The notes under the pieces: generated by a model
What the model was told of the DNA's origin: nothing
The model's input: the letters and a program-made list of their open reading frames with translations, nothing else
Database searches by the model: none
Shown here: in pieces, positions 1-8,545 of the stretch
Layout: each line of letters begins with the position of its first letter
Position numbering within the stretch: the stretch's first letter is position 1
Source: Niallia circulans NBRC 13626
GTDB lineage: Bacteria > Bacillota > Bacilli > Bacillales > Cytobacillaceae
Assembly: GCF_001591585.1 (NCBI RefSeq)
Contig: NZ_BCVE01000005.1
Span: 124,001-188,000 of the forward strand
Direction: 5' to 3'
Length of the DNA stretch: 64,000 bases
Translations under genes and position numbers: made by a program

Positions 1-2143
1 CAAATGCATGCTGATGCTGTGGGTTAGTTGGATTTTCCCAGTTGGAACTTACCTTATTTGCTCGCTTCACTACTTCGAAAATACTGTCAGATTCATGCTC
101 CTCTACATGAATCCCCGTTGGAAAGAGCACTCGTATGCGATGGTCCTTCATTTGGTTAGCAAATGACGTTTCGAATAAAAGCTGATTACTGTTTCGCTCT
201 AATCTTATTTTTGTTTTCAGCTCCAATGTTTTCAGCTTTTTCGAACGGCCAGCATGACGACCACGAAATTCAATTAATCCTTTCTGCTCTTCCAATAACC
301 TTTCATCTGCTGATTCTGGAATCAGCATTTTTTGTGTTAAAAGCACTTCTCCATACGCAAAAGTATCAGAAATAATCTCTACCTCTGCTGTTCCTGCTGA
401 TGATAAAATGGGCTGATCTCCTTTTGGCATTTTGTAAATATACTCATTGCCAACATCGCCCGTATTCTCAAAAGTGAGAAAGTTTGTGTAGATACTATTT
501 GTTCCTTTATCCAAAACAGTCAATGTACCATTTTGTTCTATTTGAACTTTTAGATGGATATTTTCTAAAAGCTGCCCTTGATGCTGAACAATTTTTTTGT
601 GTTCTTGCTGCTGGGATTCCCCTTCTATCAACGCATAGGTTTGCCATGATAATGGACTCATTTCGTTTAATGGGAGCTCAACAGTCACATAAGCACCGAT
701 AAACGGCTGACGAAAACGATCCTCTGGAAGATCATATCCAAACCGGATATCTGTATAGATAACCCTTGCTGGAACTTCCACTCCCTCTTTATCGATTACT
801 TTCATTGCTGGAAACTCTTCGGCTTTTAGCTTGCGATACAATTCATCTGGACGTCCGCTCGAAAAGGGAAGTCTTTTCCACTCTATCTCTATTTCAACCA
901 AACCTGTTTTTGTACTGCCAGCAGTATTAAAGACAATAAAAGGGCGGCTTCCAGCTGGAAATTCACTCGTGTCAATTTGTTCTGCAAGCATAGTTAAAGC
1001 TTCTGTTTTTATAAATTGACCTACTTCCTCTGCTTTATGAAAGCGAGTCATCATTTCACGATGCACCTCATCCACACTGCAGCCGCAAATACTGTCATGG
1101 GGATGGTTTTGCATCAATTGTTTCCATGCAAACTGAAACATTTCATGGGGATATTTTCCGTCCTTTTGATAGGCCATTGCAGCCAATGGTTCCGCAATAT
1201 TTTCTAACAATCTACTAACATCTGTATTTCTTTGTTTCAGATATATTCTAGAGGAAGCGGTATTTGCTAAAGTATACCAGCCATCTGTCTCCTGACTAGT
1301 TAATTCTCCTTTCACTGTATGTAAATTTTCAGGAATGTCTTGTTTTATTATTTTCATATACTCATCAAAACTACTATGAATGAAGGTTATGTCAGGATAT
1401 AAATTATTGGCTGCTTCAATGGCAGCTGTAATATTCTTTTGAACTGGCTGATGATCACAGCCATTCATAAACAATAGATGATCTGTAGATGCATATTGAA
1501 GGGCATCCTTTAATTTCTGATCCCAAAATTGCTTTGCTTCCACTTCATCCACAGGAATTTCATTCCCATTACTATACCAATTGGCGAAAAGAATGCCTAA
1601 AACAGTGGATTTATCAGGGCCCTCCCACCACATTTCTGAATATGGTGAACTATATTGATCATCATTGATAACAATATTATTAAACCCCGTAGGTTTAACC
1701 CCGCGCCCAAACGCCGCCACATCCATGCCAGACTGTTTAAGAATTTGTGGTACCTGCCCCATATTCCCAAATGTATCTGGGAAATAGCCTAACTTAACTG
1801 GTGCTCCCCATTTTTGGCATTCTTGCAATCCAATTAAAAGATTTCGTACATTTGCTTCACTACTAATTAAAAAATCATCTTGCAGAATATAGAAGGGACC
1901 AATTTTTAATTTTCCTTCTTGAATATATTTTTTGAGCTTCCATTCGTTTTGCGGCTTTATCTCCAAATAATCATCGAGAATAATTGTCTGCCCATCTAAA
2001 TGAAAACTATTAAAATGAGGATCTGTGTCAAACAACTCTAATAAATCATCGATTAGCTGAACCAATCGCATGCGATGCTGTTCAAAAGGCAAATACCATT
2101 CTCGATCCCAGTGACTATGGGATATTATATACACTTTTTTCAT
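1..2143 (-). CDS. GH38 alpha-mannosidase, 3' end cut by window edge
   Basis: This is an exo-acting, zinc-dependent alpha-mannosidase that should trim mannose from imported N-glycan or mannan fragments. About 714 residues are present and reading stays open to base 1, so the C-terminus lies outside the window; bacterial family members are usually 850-1050 residues. The N-terminus carries the His-Trp-Asp zinc motif (His11, Asp13) typical of GH38. The segment PDTFGN near residue 122 contains the expected nucleophile/metal ligand Asp123. The last visible residues (NWENPTNPQHQHAF) resemble the conserved C-terminal beta-domain of the family. The ATG at 2143 has a GAGAGGAG Shine-Dalgarno nine bases upstream. 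No signal peptide is visible, so the enzyme should be cytoplasmic. It lies 39 bp downstream of the GH125 gene and is probably cotranscribed with it. Confidence 0.93.
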   Translation of the reverse strand, partial: MKKVYIISHSHWDREWYLPFEQHRMRLVQLIDDLLELFDTDPHFNSFHLDGQTIILDDYLEIKPQNEWKLKKYIQEGKLKIGPFYILQDDFLISSEANVRNLLIGLQECQKWGAPVKLGYFPDTFGNMGQVPQILKQSGMDVAAFGRGVKPTGFNNIVINDDQYSSPYSEMWWEGPDKSTVLGILFANWYSNGNEIPVDEVEAKQFWDQKLKDALQYASTDHLLFMNGCDHQPVQKNITAAIEAANNLYPDITFIHSSFDEYMKIIKQDIPENLHTVKGELTSQETDGWYTLANTASSRIYLKQRNTDVSRLLENIAEPLAAMAYQKDGKYPHEMFQFAWKQLMQNHPHDSICGCSVDEVHREMMTRFHKAEEVGQFIKTEALTMLAEQIDTSEFPAGSRPFIVFNTAGSTKTGLVEIEIEWKRLPFSSGRPDELYRKLKAEEFPAMKVIDKEGVEVPARVIYTDIRFGYDLPEDRFRQPFIGAYVTVELPLNEMSPLSWQTYALIEGESQQQEHKKIVQHQGQLLENIHLKVQIEQNGTLTVLDKGTNSIYTNFLTFENTGDVGNEYIYKMPKGDQPILSSAGTAEVEIISDTFAYGEVLLTQKMLIPESADERLLEEQKGLIEFRGRHAGRSKKLKTLELKTKIRLERNSNQLLFETSFANQMKDHRIRVLFPTGIHVEEHESDSIFEVVKRANKVSSNWENPTNPQHQHAF

Positions 2144-2182
2144 CTTCAGGTACTCCTCTCTAGTTCCTTTACTGTCCTGTCA

Positions 2183-3478
2183 TTATTTTTTCTTTACTCG
2201 AATATCAAAATAATCCATTACTAATTCGCAAAACATCATATTCGCCCATGAAAACCACTCTCTCGTATATTGAGAAGGATCATCCACATTAAAGCCTTCA
2301 TGCATTAAATGTGTTCCTCCATCACAGGCTACAAGCAAATCTAGTATTCTTTCTTTCTCCTTTTTATCCTCTGCCGTTAGACCTTCCATCGCAAGAGCAA
2401 TCGGCCAAATATAATTTTCCGGTGTATGGGAGCTTCCAATCCCTTCCGCATATTTCCCTTTATAAAAGTAAGGATTCTCTTTACTAAGTATTGTCTGCCG
2501 TGTTGCTCGGTATCTTTCATCATTTTCCTCCACATATCCAAGATAGGGGGCAGATAGTAGATTAGGTATATTAGAATCATCCATAATGGTAAAGTTGCCT
2601 TTTCCATCTACTTCGTAGGCATAAATTTCTTCACCGTTATGATTGCGTACAACGGCAAACTCCTCAATCCCTTTTTCTATCTCCTCTTTGAGTTTTTGAA
2701 AGACAGGAACTTGCTCCGTTATCTTCAAAACATCTTCATAAATCTCGATTAGATAACCTAGCACTACACTAGCAAACATATTTGAAGGCACTAAATAACC
2801 ATATGTACAAGCATCATCACTTGGTCTAAATCCTGACCAGGTCATGCCAGTAGGAACGACGTCTGCCCCTCTCCCTTTGTTTATTAACGTATCCTCTTGT
2901 CGATCGGTCACTCTTTCAAATGTATAGGAGGAATTCGTATGATCTTGCTCTATCATCCATACCTCAATTATTTTTTGGACCGCTTCCTGAAACGACTGAT
3001 TAAAATGATTTGTTCTCCCTGTTGCCTTCCAGAACAAATAACTAAGCTGGATTGGATAACACAGTGAATCAATTTCATACTTTCTTTCCCATATCCATGG
3101 ATTCATTGTCGTTAAATCGGTTTGATGTCCTGCCCCATTCGCTTCTTTATTGAAAGCGTTCGCATAAGGATCCAAACAAATATACTGACATTGTCGCTCA
3201 ATAAGACCGGCAATCATATTAGCCATTTCTTCGTCCTTTTCAGCCAATACTAAATATGGTCTTACCTGTGCAGTGGAATCTCGCAGCCACATCGCTGGTA
3301 TATCCCCTGTAAGGAGAAAAGTAGTTCCATCCTCCAGCTTTTCAACTGTTGTTTCTAATGTATTAGCAAAACAAGTATTGAAATTAACAGCCCAATTCGC
3401 ATGTTCATCCCCACATTTTTTTGTAATCCATTTCATAAATTCTTTTACCGAAGACATCGTTGTTTTTTGATATGACAT
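2183..3478 (-). CDS. GH125 exo-alpha-1,6-mannosidase
   Basis: This is a metal-independent exo-alpha-mannosidase of family GH125, a family known to remove non-reducing alpha-1,6-linked mannose. The diagnostic segment GDIPAMWLRDSTAQVRPY lies near residues 58-75, and the length (about 431 residues) fits the family. An in-frame ATG exists at 3511, but the ATG at 3478 (MSYQKTTM) is preferred because GAGAGGGG lies about seven bases upstream. The earlier ATG also falls inside a putative operator (TGATATATCA, 3501-3510). No signal peptide is seen, so it is likely cytoplasmic. It is the first gene of a leftward unit with the GH38 gene and is divergent from the GntR-LacI-type regulator at 3703. Confidence 0.93.
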   Translation of the reverse strand: MSYQKTTMSSVKEFMKWITKKCGDEHANWAVNFNTCFANTLETTVEKLEDGTTFLLTGDIPAMWLRDSTAQVRPYLVLAEKDEEMANMIAGLIERQCQYICLDPYANAFNKEANGAGHQTDLTTMNPWIWERKYEIDSLCYPIQLSYLFWKATGRTNHFNQSFQEAVQKIIEVWMIEQDHTNSSYTFERVTDRQEDTLINKGRGADVVPTGMTWSGFRPSDDACTYGYLVPSNMFASVVLGYLIEIYEDVLKITEQVPVFQKLKEEIEKGIEEFAVVRNHNGEEIYAYEVDGKGNFTIMDDSNIPNLLSAPYLGYVEENDERYRATRQTILSKENPYFYKGKYAEGIGSSHTPENYIWPIALAMEGLTAEDKKEKERILDLLVACDGGTHLMHEGFNVDDPSQYTREWFSWANMMFCELVMDYFDIRVKKK

Positions 3479-3498
3479 TTTTCGAACCCCTCTCAATA

Positions 3499-3516
3499 TT
3501 TGATATATCATTTAAA
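3499..3516. promoter_or_regulatory. putative operator, copy 1
   Basis: The sequence TTTGATATATCATTTAA is present here and again at 3676-3692. It contains the perfect 10-bp palindrome TGATATATCA (3501-3510). This copy sits 20-40 bases upstream of the GH125 start codon, where a repressor would block transcription. Assignment to the adjacent GntR-type regulator is inferred from position and copy number. Confidence 0.65.
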
Positions 3517-3644
3517 CCCATTTTAATTTCAATCGCCTTTATTGTCTAGTGTTTCTTTTTCTTATTTTAATGAAAAATTGTCTGTCTATAAATCGGGAAA
3601 ACTTCTCTCATATTTATATTCATAAAATTTGCTTAGCTTTACTC

Positions 3645-3696
3645 TTTACGGAAAGCAATTTCATGTTATAATAAATTTGATATATCATTTAAGGAG
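3645..3696 (+). promoter_or_regulatory. promoter, operator copy 2 and RBS of the GntR-type regulator
   Basis: A TATAAT -10 box lies at 3667-3672, with TTTACG 16 bases upstream (3645-3650) as a possible -35. The second copy of the TTTGATATATCATTTAA motif (3676-3692) lies immediately downstream of the -10 and runs into the AAGGAG Shine-Dalgarno (3691-3696). Binding there would block initiation, which suggests autoregulation. The same 17-mer precedes the divergent mannosidase gene. Confidence 0.65.
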
Positions 3697-3702
3697 TTTA
3701 TG

Positions 3703-4731
3703 ATGAAAAAAGAACCACTTTATCAAAAAATTGTCACAGACATACTAGCCAAAATCCAAGCTGGTGATTTAAAGCCAGGCGATCAAGTACCGACAGAATT
3801 AGAAATTTCTAAGCAATACAACGTCAGTCGAATCACATCAAAGAGAGCATTAACCGAGCTAGAAAACAAAGAACTAATCGAACGAATCCAAGGGAGAGGA
3901 AGCTTTGTTGCCGAACAAAAACAGTTTCCTTCTGATGTTATTCTCTTTATTCTTCCTTTTCCTAATAATCCTGGACTAGGAGATTATGCTCAAGGAATTA
4001 GCCGTTTTATTGCGAACACATCCTATACGGTGCAAATTCAGACAAATGCTTACTTAAGTCAGCTTGATGCCAAAAAAATATCATCTATGTACGCAGGTCT
4101 CCTCCTTTATCCAGAGGCTGGAACATCGCATTTAGATATTCTTTATACCTTATATCTCGAAAAATTTCCGGTAGTGGTGCTCGATAAGAAAATCGAAAGC
4201 ATCCCATTTCCTTTTATTACATCTGATAATATGCAAGGTGGTTATCTGGCAGCACAGTATTTAATTAACCAAGGACATAAGAAAATCATTTTTTATGCTA
4301 CACAAAATTTAGAGAGAAGTTCCACTATTCGAGAAAGGTATTTAGGTTATTTAAAAGCAGTACACGAAGCAAATATTGCGTATCATGATTCAAAAGTAGT
4401 GCATTCAGCTGAGGACAACAGCGCTTTTATCCGTCAGCTAAAAGAAGAAGAAATTACTGGCCTGATAGCAGAGAACGATATTAATGCGATTCATTTAATG
4501 AAAGAAATCAAAAGATACGGCTATCAAATCCCTAAAGACTTTTCGATTATTGGCTTTGATAATATACAAGCAGCTGAACTTGTCGACCCCGCATTAACCA
4601 CGATTGCCCAAAACTTCGAGGAGATCGGATATCAAGCAGCTAAACAGCTTATTCAATTAATTGAAAACAAAGAAGCAATTCATTCCGTAGTAATTCCGAT
4701 TGAAATGATCATTAGAGAATCTACTAATTAA
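3703..4731 (+). CDS. GntR-family regulator with LacI-type sugar-binding domain
   Basis: This is a chimeric transcription regulator of the AraR type. It has an N-terminal GntR winged helix (about residues 5-70, with VPTELEISKQYNVSR and the GRGSFVAE wing) fused to a periplasmic-binding-protein/LacI-like effector domain (about residues 75-342, including SIIGFDNIQAAELVDP). It is expected to be a repressor released by a mannose-derived sugar. Two ATGs are adjacent (3700 and 3703); the second has better spacing to AAGGAG. It lies between divergent mannosidase genes and 20 bp upstream of the GH92 gene, with which it probably forms an operon. A repeated TGATATATCA palindrome flanks it on both sides of the divergent region. 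Confidence 0.92.
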   Translation: MKKEPLYQKIVTDILAKIQAGDLKPGDQVPTELEISKQYNVSRITSKRALTELENKELIERIQGRGSFVAEQKQFPSDVILFILPFPNNPGLGDYAQGISRFIANTSYTVQIQTNAYLSQLDAKKISSMYAGLLLYPEAGTSHLDILYTLYLEKFPVVVLDKKIESIPFPFITSDNMQGGYLAAQYLINQGHKKIIFYATQNLERSSTIRERYLGYLKAVHEANIAYHDSKVVHSAEDNSAFIRQLKEEEITGLIAENDINAIHLMKEIKRYGYQIPKDFSIIGFDNIQAAELVDPALTTIAQNFEEIGYQAAKQLIQLIENKEAIHSVVIPIEMIIRESTN

Positions 4732-4750
4732 AAAGTAAGGAGAGGTGTCT

Positions 4751-6964
4751 ATGTTAGAATTAATTGATACAAGACAAGGTACAGAAAATCAACATAGCTA
4801 TTCAAACGGGAATACGCTTCCCTATACAGGCTTTCCCTTTGGCATGAATTTCTTTGTTCCGCAAACAAAACATACGAATGGAAGCTGGTTTTTTCATCCG
4901 CGTGATCGGGTTTTTCAAGGCTTTCGGTTAACTCATCAGCCGAGCCCGTGGATGGGGGATTTCTCCCATTTATTATTAACACCCCTTTCAGGCGCTGTTC
5001 ACCATGACGATATTTACCACAATCAAAGTTCCTATCGACCTGAAAATGCCGTATATCAGCCACATTATTTACAAATAACGCAAGCACGCTATCAAATTAA
5101 GAATGAATTGGTTCCTACTACATATGGCTCCATACTTCGTTCTGCCTATAGAGATTTCAATCTACCAGGTTTATCCCTACATCTTCCTGGCAAAGGAAAC
5201 GTTTCACTAGATATAGAGAAAAACAAGCTAACTGGATATGTTTCCAATTTTGCTGGCTGCGAAGATCCTGATTTTAAAATGTACTTTGTCATGACCTTTA
5301 GTCATCCCATCGATCAAGTGCATACTGGCTTTTTCCAAGAGGATAAGACGTTTACTTCCGCTTTTTCAGCAACTGGCGAAGACCAGCACTTTTTGATGCG
5401 CTTCTTATTAACCGAAGACAAACCGCTAGAAACTCGTCTTGCCACTTCTTTTATAAGCAGTGCTCAAGCAGAATGGAATCTAAGTCAAGAACTATCACCT
5501 TTTTCATTTAATGCTCTCAAAGAAAGGGCAGAGGAAGCTTGGGAACATTACTTAAATAAAATTGAAGTGAAGAATAAAGATTTTTCTACAGTTAAGACAT
5601 TCTATCACTGTATGTATCGGATGTTTCTTTTTCCGCAAAAATTCTATGAAATAAATCAACAAGGTGAGCCGATTCATTATGATACAACAAGCAAAAGTGT
5701 AAAACCTGGTGTCCTGTATACAAATAACGGCTTTTGGGACACATTCCGAACCGTCTATCCTTTCTATTCTCTTCTTATTCCAGAAGAATATGAAGAAATG
5801 CTGAGAGGCTTTCTGAATAGTTATAAAGAAACGGGATTTCTCCCTAAATGGCTGTCTCCCGATGAACGCGGACTTATGCCGGGTACGTTAATCGATGCTG
5901 TTATTGCAGATGCGTCGCAAAAAGGAATTGCTGTTGATATCATTCCTGAGTTGTTTGAAGCAATGGTGAAAACTGCTTCTACCGTAAGTTCAAAGCGAAC
6001 CTATGGCCGACAAGGAATCGAAGATTATGATACATATGGCTACATTCCTTCCAGCCATCATGAAAGTGTAAACCATACACTTGATTACGCATTTAGTGAT
6101 TTCTGCATTAGCAGAGTAGCCCAAAAATTAGGACAGGATGATCTAAGGAAGACCTTCGAAAAGCGCGCTTATAATTATCGCAATATCTTCCATAAAGAAA
6201 CGGGATTTATGCGTGCCAAAGATAAACAAGGCAAAGTAGAAGAACCCTTCAATTCCTTTAGCTGGGGGCAGGATTATGCAGAAGGAAGCGCTTGGCAAAG
6301 CAGCTTTGCGGTTTTTCACGACTTCGCTGGATTAATAAATGCTTATGGTGGAAAAGAACCTTTTCGAAACAAATTAGTAGATCTGTGCAATCAAGAACCG
6401 ATTTTTGATACCAAAGGCTATCGATTGGAAATACATGAAATGAGCGAAATGGCTGCAATTGATTTTGGCCAAGTTGCCATATCCAATCAGCCAAGTTTTC
6501 ATCTGCCTTATTTATTTACCTATGCTGGTGATCCCGCTTCGTCTCAAGTTTTATTAAAACAATTAATGACCCAGTTATTCTCTAGTAGTCCAACTGGCTA
6601 TCCTGGTGATGAAGATAATGGCAGTATGTCTGGCTGGTTTATTTTTAGCAGTATGGGCTTTTATCCTATCTGCCCTGGTACAGGGGAATATGTAATTGGA
6701 ATGCCGATTTTTGATGAGATTACAATACATCTACCAAATGACAAAAAAATCGAAATTTCAACTGCATTCAACCAGCCACAATTTAATTTTGTTCATCAGG
6801 TTACTGTCAACAATGAAATTTACAACAAGCTATTTTTAAAGCATGACGTACTTATAAAAGGCTGCACCATCGACTTCCAGCTTGGTATTGTGCCGCCAAA
6901 TAAAGACTATGCAGAAACAGATTTACCTTATTCCTTGTCGACAGACAGTGCCTCCCTCCTATAA
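4751..6964 (+). CDS. GH92 calcium-dependent exo-alpha-mannosidase
   Basis: This is a GH92 alpha-mannosidase, a family that includes alpha-1,2-mannosidases acting on N-glycan and yeast mannan structures. Its 738 residues fit the family. Recognisable features are the N-terminal DTRQGTEN, GNTLPYTGFPFGMNFFVPQT and PSPWMGD segments, and the strongly conserved block GDEDNGSMSGWFIFSSMGFY near residues 619-638. A GTG at 4745 is possible, but the ATG at 4751 is eight bases from AAGGAG and is preferred. No signal peptide is visible, which is unusual for the many secreted GH92 enzymes and suggests action on imported oligosaccharides. It follows the GntR-LacI-type regulator by 19 bp and ends at a hairpin terminator. 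Confidence 0.94.
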   Translation: MLELIDTRQGTENQHSYSNGNTLPYTGFPFGMNFFVPQTKHTNGSWFFHPRDRVFQGFRLTHQPSPWMGDFSHLLLTPLSGAVHHDDIYHNQSSYRPENAVYQPHYLQITQARYQIKNELVPTTYGSILRSAYRDFNLPGLSLHLPGKGNVSLDIEKNKLTGYVSNFAGCEDPDFKMYFVMTFSHPIDQVHTGFFQEDKTFTSAFSATGEDQHFLMRFLLTEDKPLETRLATSFISSAQAEWNLSQELSPFSFNALKERAEEAWEHYLNKIEVKNKDFSTVKTFYHCMYRMFLFPQKFYEINQQGEPIHYDTTSKSVKPGVLYTNNGFWDTFRTVYPFYSLLIPEEYEEMLRGFLNSYKETGFLPKWLSPDERGLMPGTLIDAVIADASQKGIAVDIIPELFEAMVKTASTVSSKRTYGRQGIEDYDTYGYIPSSHHESVNHTLDYAFSDFCISRVAQKLGQDDLRKTFEKRAYNYRNIFHKETGFMRAKDKQGKVEEPFNSFSWGQDYAEGSAWQSSFAVFHDFAGLINAYGGKEPFRNKLVDLCNQEPIFDTKGYRLEIHEMSEMAAIDFGQVAISNQPSFHLPYLFTYAGDPASSQVLLKQLMTQLFSSSPTGYPGDEDNGSMSGWFIFSSMGFYPICPGTGEYVIGMPIFDEITIHLPNDKKIEISTAFNQPQFNFVHQVTVNNEIYNKLFLKHDVLIKGCTIDFQLGIVPPNKDYAETDLPYSLSTDSASLL

Positions 6965-6977
6965 ATAAAAGCACACC

Positions 6978-7020
6978 AAAAACCTACCCGCGCCGACCAA
7001 GCCAAAGGGTAGGTTTTCTT
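6978..7020. terminator. bidirectional terminator between GH92 and yesN-like gene
   Basis: An AAAACCTACCC arm (6979-6989) pairs with GGGTAGGTTTT (7007-7017), followed by CTTTATAT on the plus strand. It lies between two convergent genes and has A/T runs on both sides, so it can serve both. Confidence 0.85.
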
Positions 7021-7039
7021 TATATTCAAATCCACTTCC

Positions 7040-8530
7040 TCATTCATCAATCGGCTCAAATAATTGCTGATAGCTGTCCCTAAACTCTTTTGGAGAAATA
7101 CCACAATATTTTTTAAAGTTTTTATAAAAGTAACCTGGACTCATATAGCCAATTTTTTCGGAGATTTCATTTATATTCAGCTCTGAATTCAGCAATAGAT
7201 TCTGCGCTAGCTTTATGCGATAGTGATTTAAATATTGAGAAAAACTCTTATTGGTTTCTTTCTTAAAAATCTGCCCTACATACATCACATTTAAGTGGAG
7301 CCTTTCGGCAATTGCTTTTAATGTTAAATCCTCGTGATATTCTTCTTGGATGATTTTGAGGACATTTTGAACATTCATGCTGTATTCTCTTCTAAACTTC
7401 TTATACTTCAGATTGTCCAACAGATCTTTAATGATCATTTGCAGCTCTTTAAAAGAACAAGCTTTATTTATTTTCTCCACCATCTCTTCATAGATGAATT
7501 CATCCTGAACCTCAAGTTCGCGATAAATATCCATGAATACCAGGAAGATAATATAGCGAGTGTATGCAGGTGAAGCGGCGGATTCCATTAACTCCGCAAA
7601 GATTTGTTTAATCTCCGTTTGAATTGTTTCTATATTTCTTATTCCTAATGCCTTTTTAAACGCTGTGAACGATATATTCGGTACATTTTCATTTAAAACA
7701 TTGGCGGTTGCCGTGTCCATAAATTGTTGCTGTCTTTCATAAAAAGAACTAAGATATAAACTACTCTTTGCATGTTCATAGCTTAAGGAAACATCAGCCA
7801 TTTTCTTTACTTCTTCCCCGATTCCAAAAGTCACTTTATTTTGGCAGTATAGCACTTGGATTGATTTCATTAAGCTCTCCAGTCCCCATCTTCCACCAAA
7901 ATAGATAACGACCCATTGGTCTTCTTCATAATGATGAAAAAAATATAAATCTTTATTCGTATGTAACAGCTGATGAACTTGGTCATGGAGTTTCTTTTTA
8001 TAGGTAAAGATCAGCACTTGATACCTTTTCATCTCCGTACTTATATCAAAGGCAGCAAGCATCTTTTTTAAATCCATATAATCAATATCATCATGTACCC
8101 AGCGTTTGAGTAAATGTGCAAATAAATATTTTTCGCCTTGGATTCGCAGCTTTTCCTCTTCAAACTCCTTGATACACTTTTTTAACGTCTCGATTAATTC
8201 CTCTTTGTTTATCGGTTTAATTAAATAATTCTCTGCTCCCATCTGGAGACTTTCTTTCACATATTCAAACTCTTGATAGCCAGACAACACAATAAAACGG
8301 AAAAAGATGGACGCTTCTTGTGCTTGTTTTAGAAAGTCAATCCCAGAAAGGATCGGCATGGTTACATCGGTTATCACAATATCTACCTTTTGTCTTTTTA
8401 CAAATTCAAAAGCCTCTTGCCCATTACCTGCTGTGCCGACAATTTCAAATCCAAGATTCTCCCAAGGAATCAACTTTTGCAAACCTCTTACAATCATATA
8501 TTCATCATCAACAAGCAGAACTTTATACAA
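7040..8530 (-). CDS. YesN-type response regulator, AraC-family output
   Basis: This protein has a receiver domain (residues about 1-125, phospho-acceptor Asp55 in the TDVTMP motif, acidic pocket Asp8/Asp9) joined by a long linker to a C-terminal AraC HTH pair (about residues 390-490, with LTLKAIAERLHLNVMYVGQI and ISEKIGYMSPGYFYKNFKK). It is the output half of a two-component system with the YesM-type kinase encoded 15 bp upstream. Such regulators typically activate neighbouring sugar-transport operons. Translation starts at a TTG at 8530 behind GGAGAGGATAGCT. By position it should control the LplABC-type importer (10.9-14.3 kb) and perhaps the mannosidases. Confidence 0.93.
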   Translation of the reverse strand: MYKVLLVDDEYMIVRGLQKLIPWENLGFEIVGTAGNGQEAFEFVKRQKVDIVITDVTMPILSGIDFLKQAQEASIFFRFIVLSGYQEFEYVKESLQMGAENYLIKPINKEELIETLKKCIKEFEEEKLRIQGEKYLFAHLLKRWVHDDIDYMDLKKMLAAFDISTEMKRYQVLIFTYKKKLHDQVHQLLHTNKDLYFFHHYEEDQWVVIYFGGRWGLESLMKSIQVLYCQNKVTFGIGEEVKKMADVSLSYEHAKSSLYLSSFYERQQQFMDTATANVLNENVPNISFTAFKKALGIRNIETIQTEIKQIFAELMESAASPAYTRYIIFLVFMDIYRELEVQDEFIYEEMVEKINKACSFKELQMIIKDLLDNLKYKKFRREYSMNVQNVLKIIQEEYHEDLTLKAIAERLHLNVMYVGQIFKKETNKSFSQYLNHYRIKLAQNLLLNSELNINEISEKIGYMSPGYFYKNFKKYCGISPKEFRDSYQQLFEPIDE

Positions 8531-8545
8531 AGCTATCCTCTCCTT

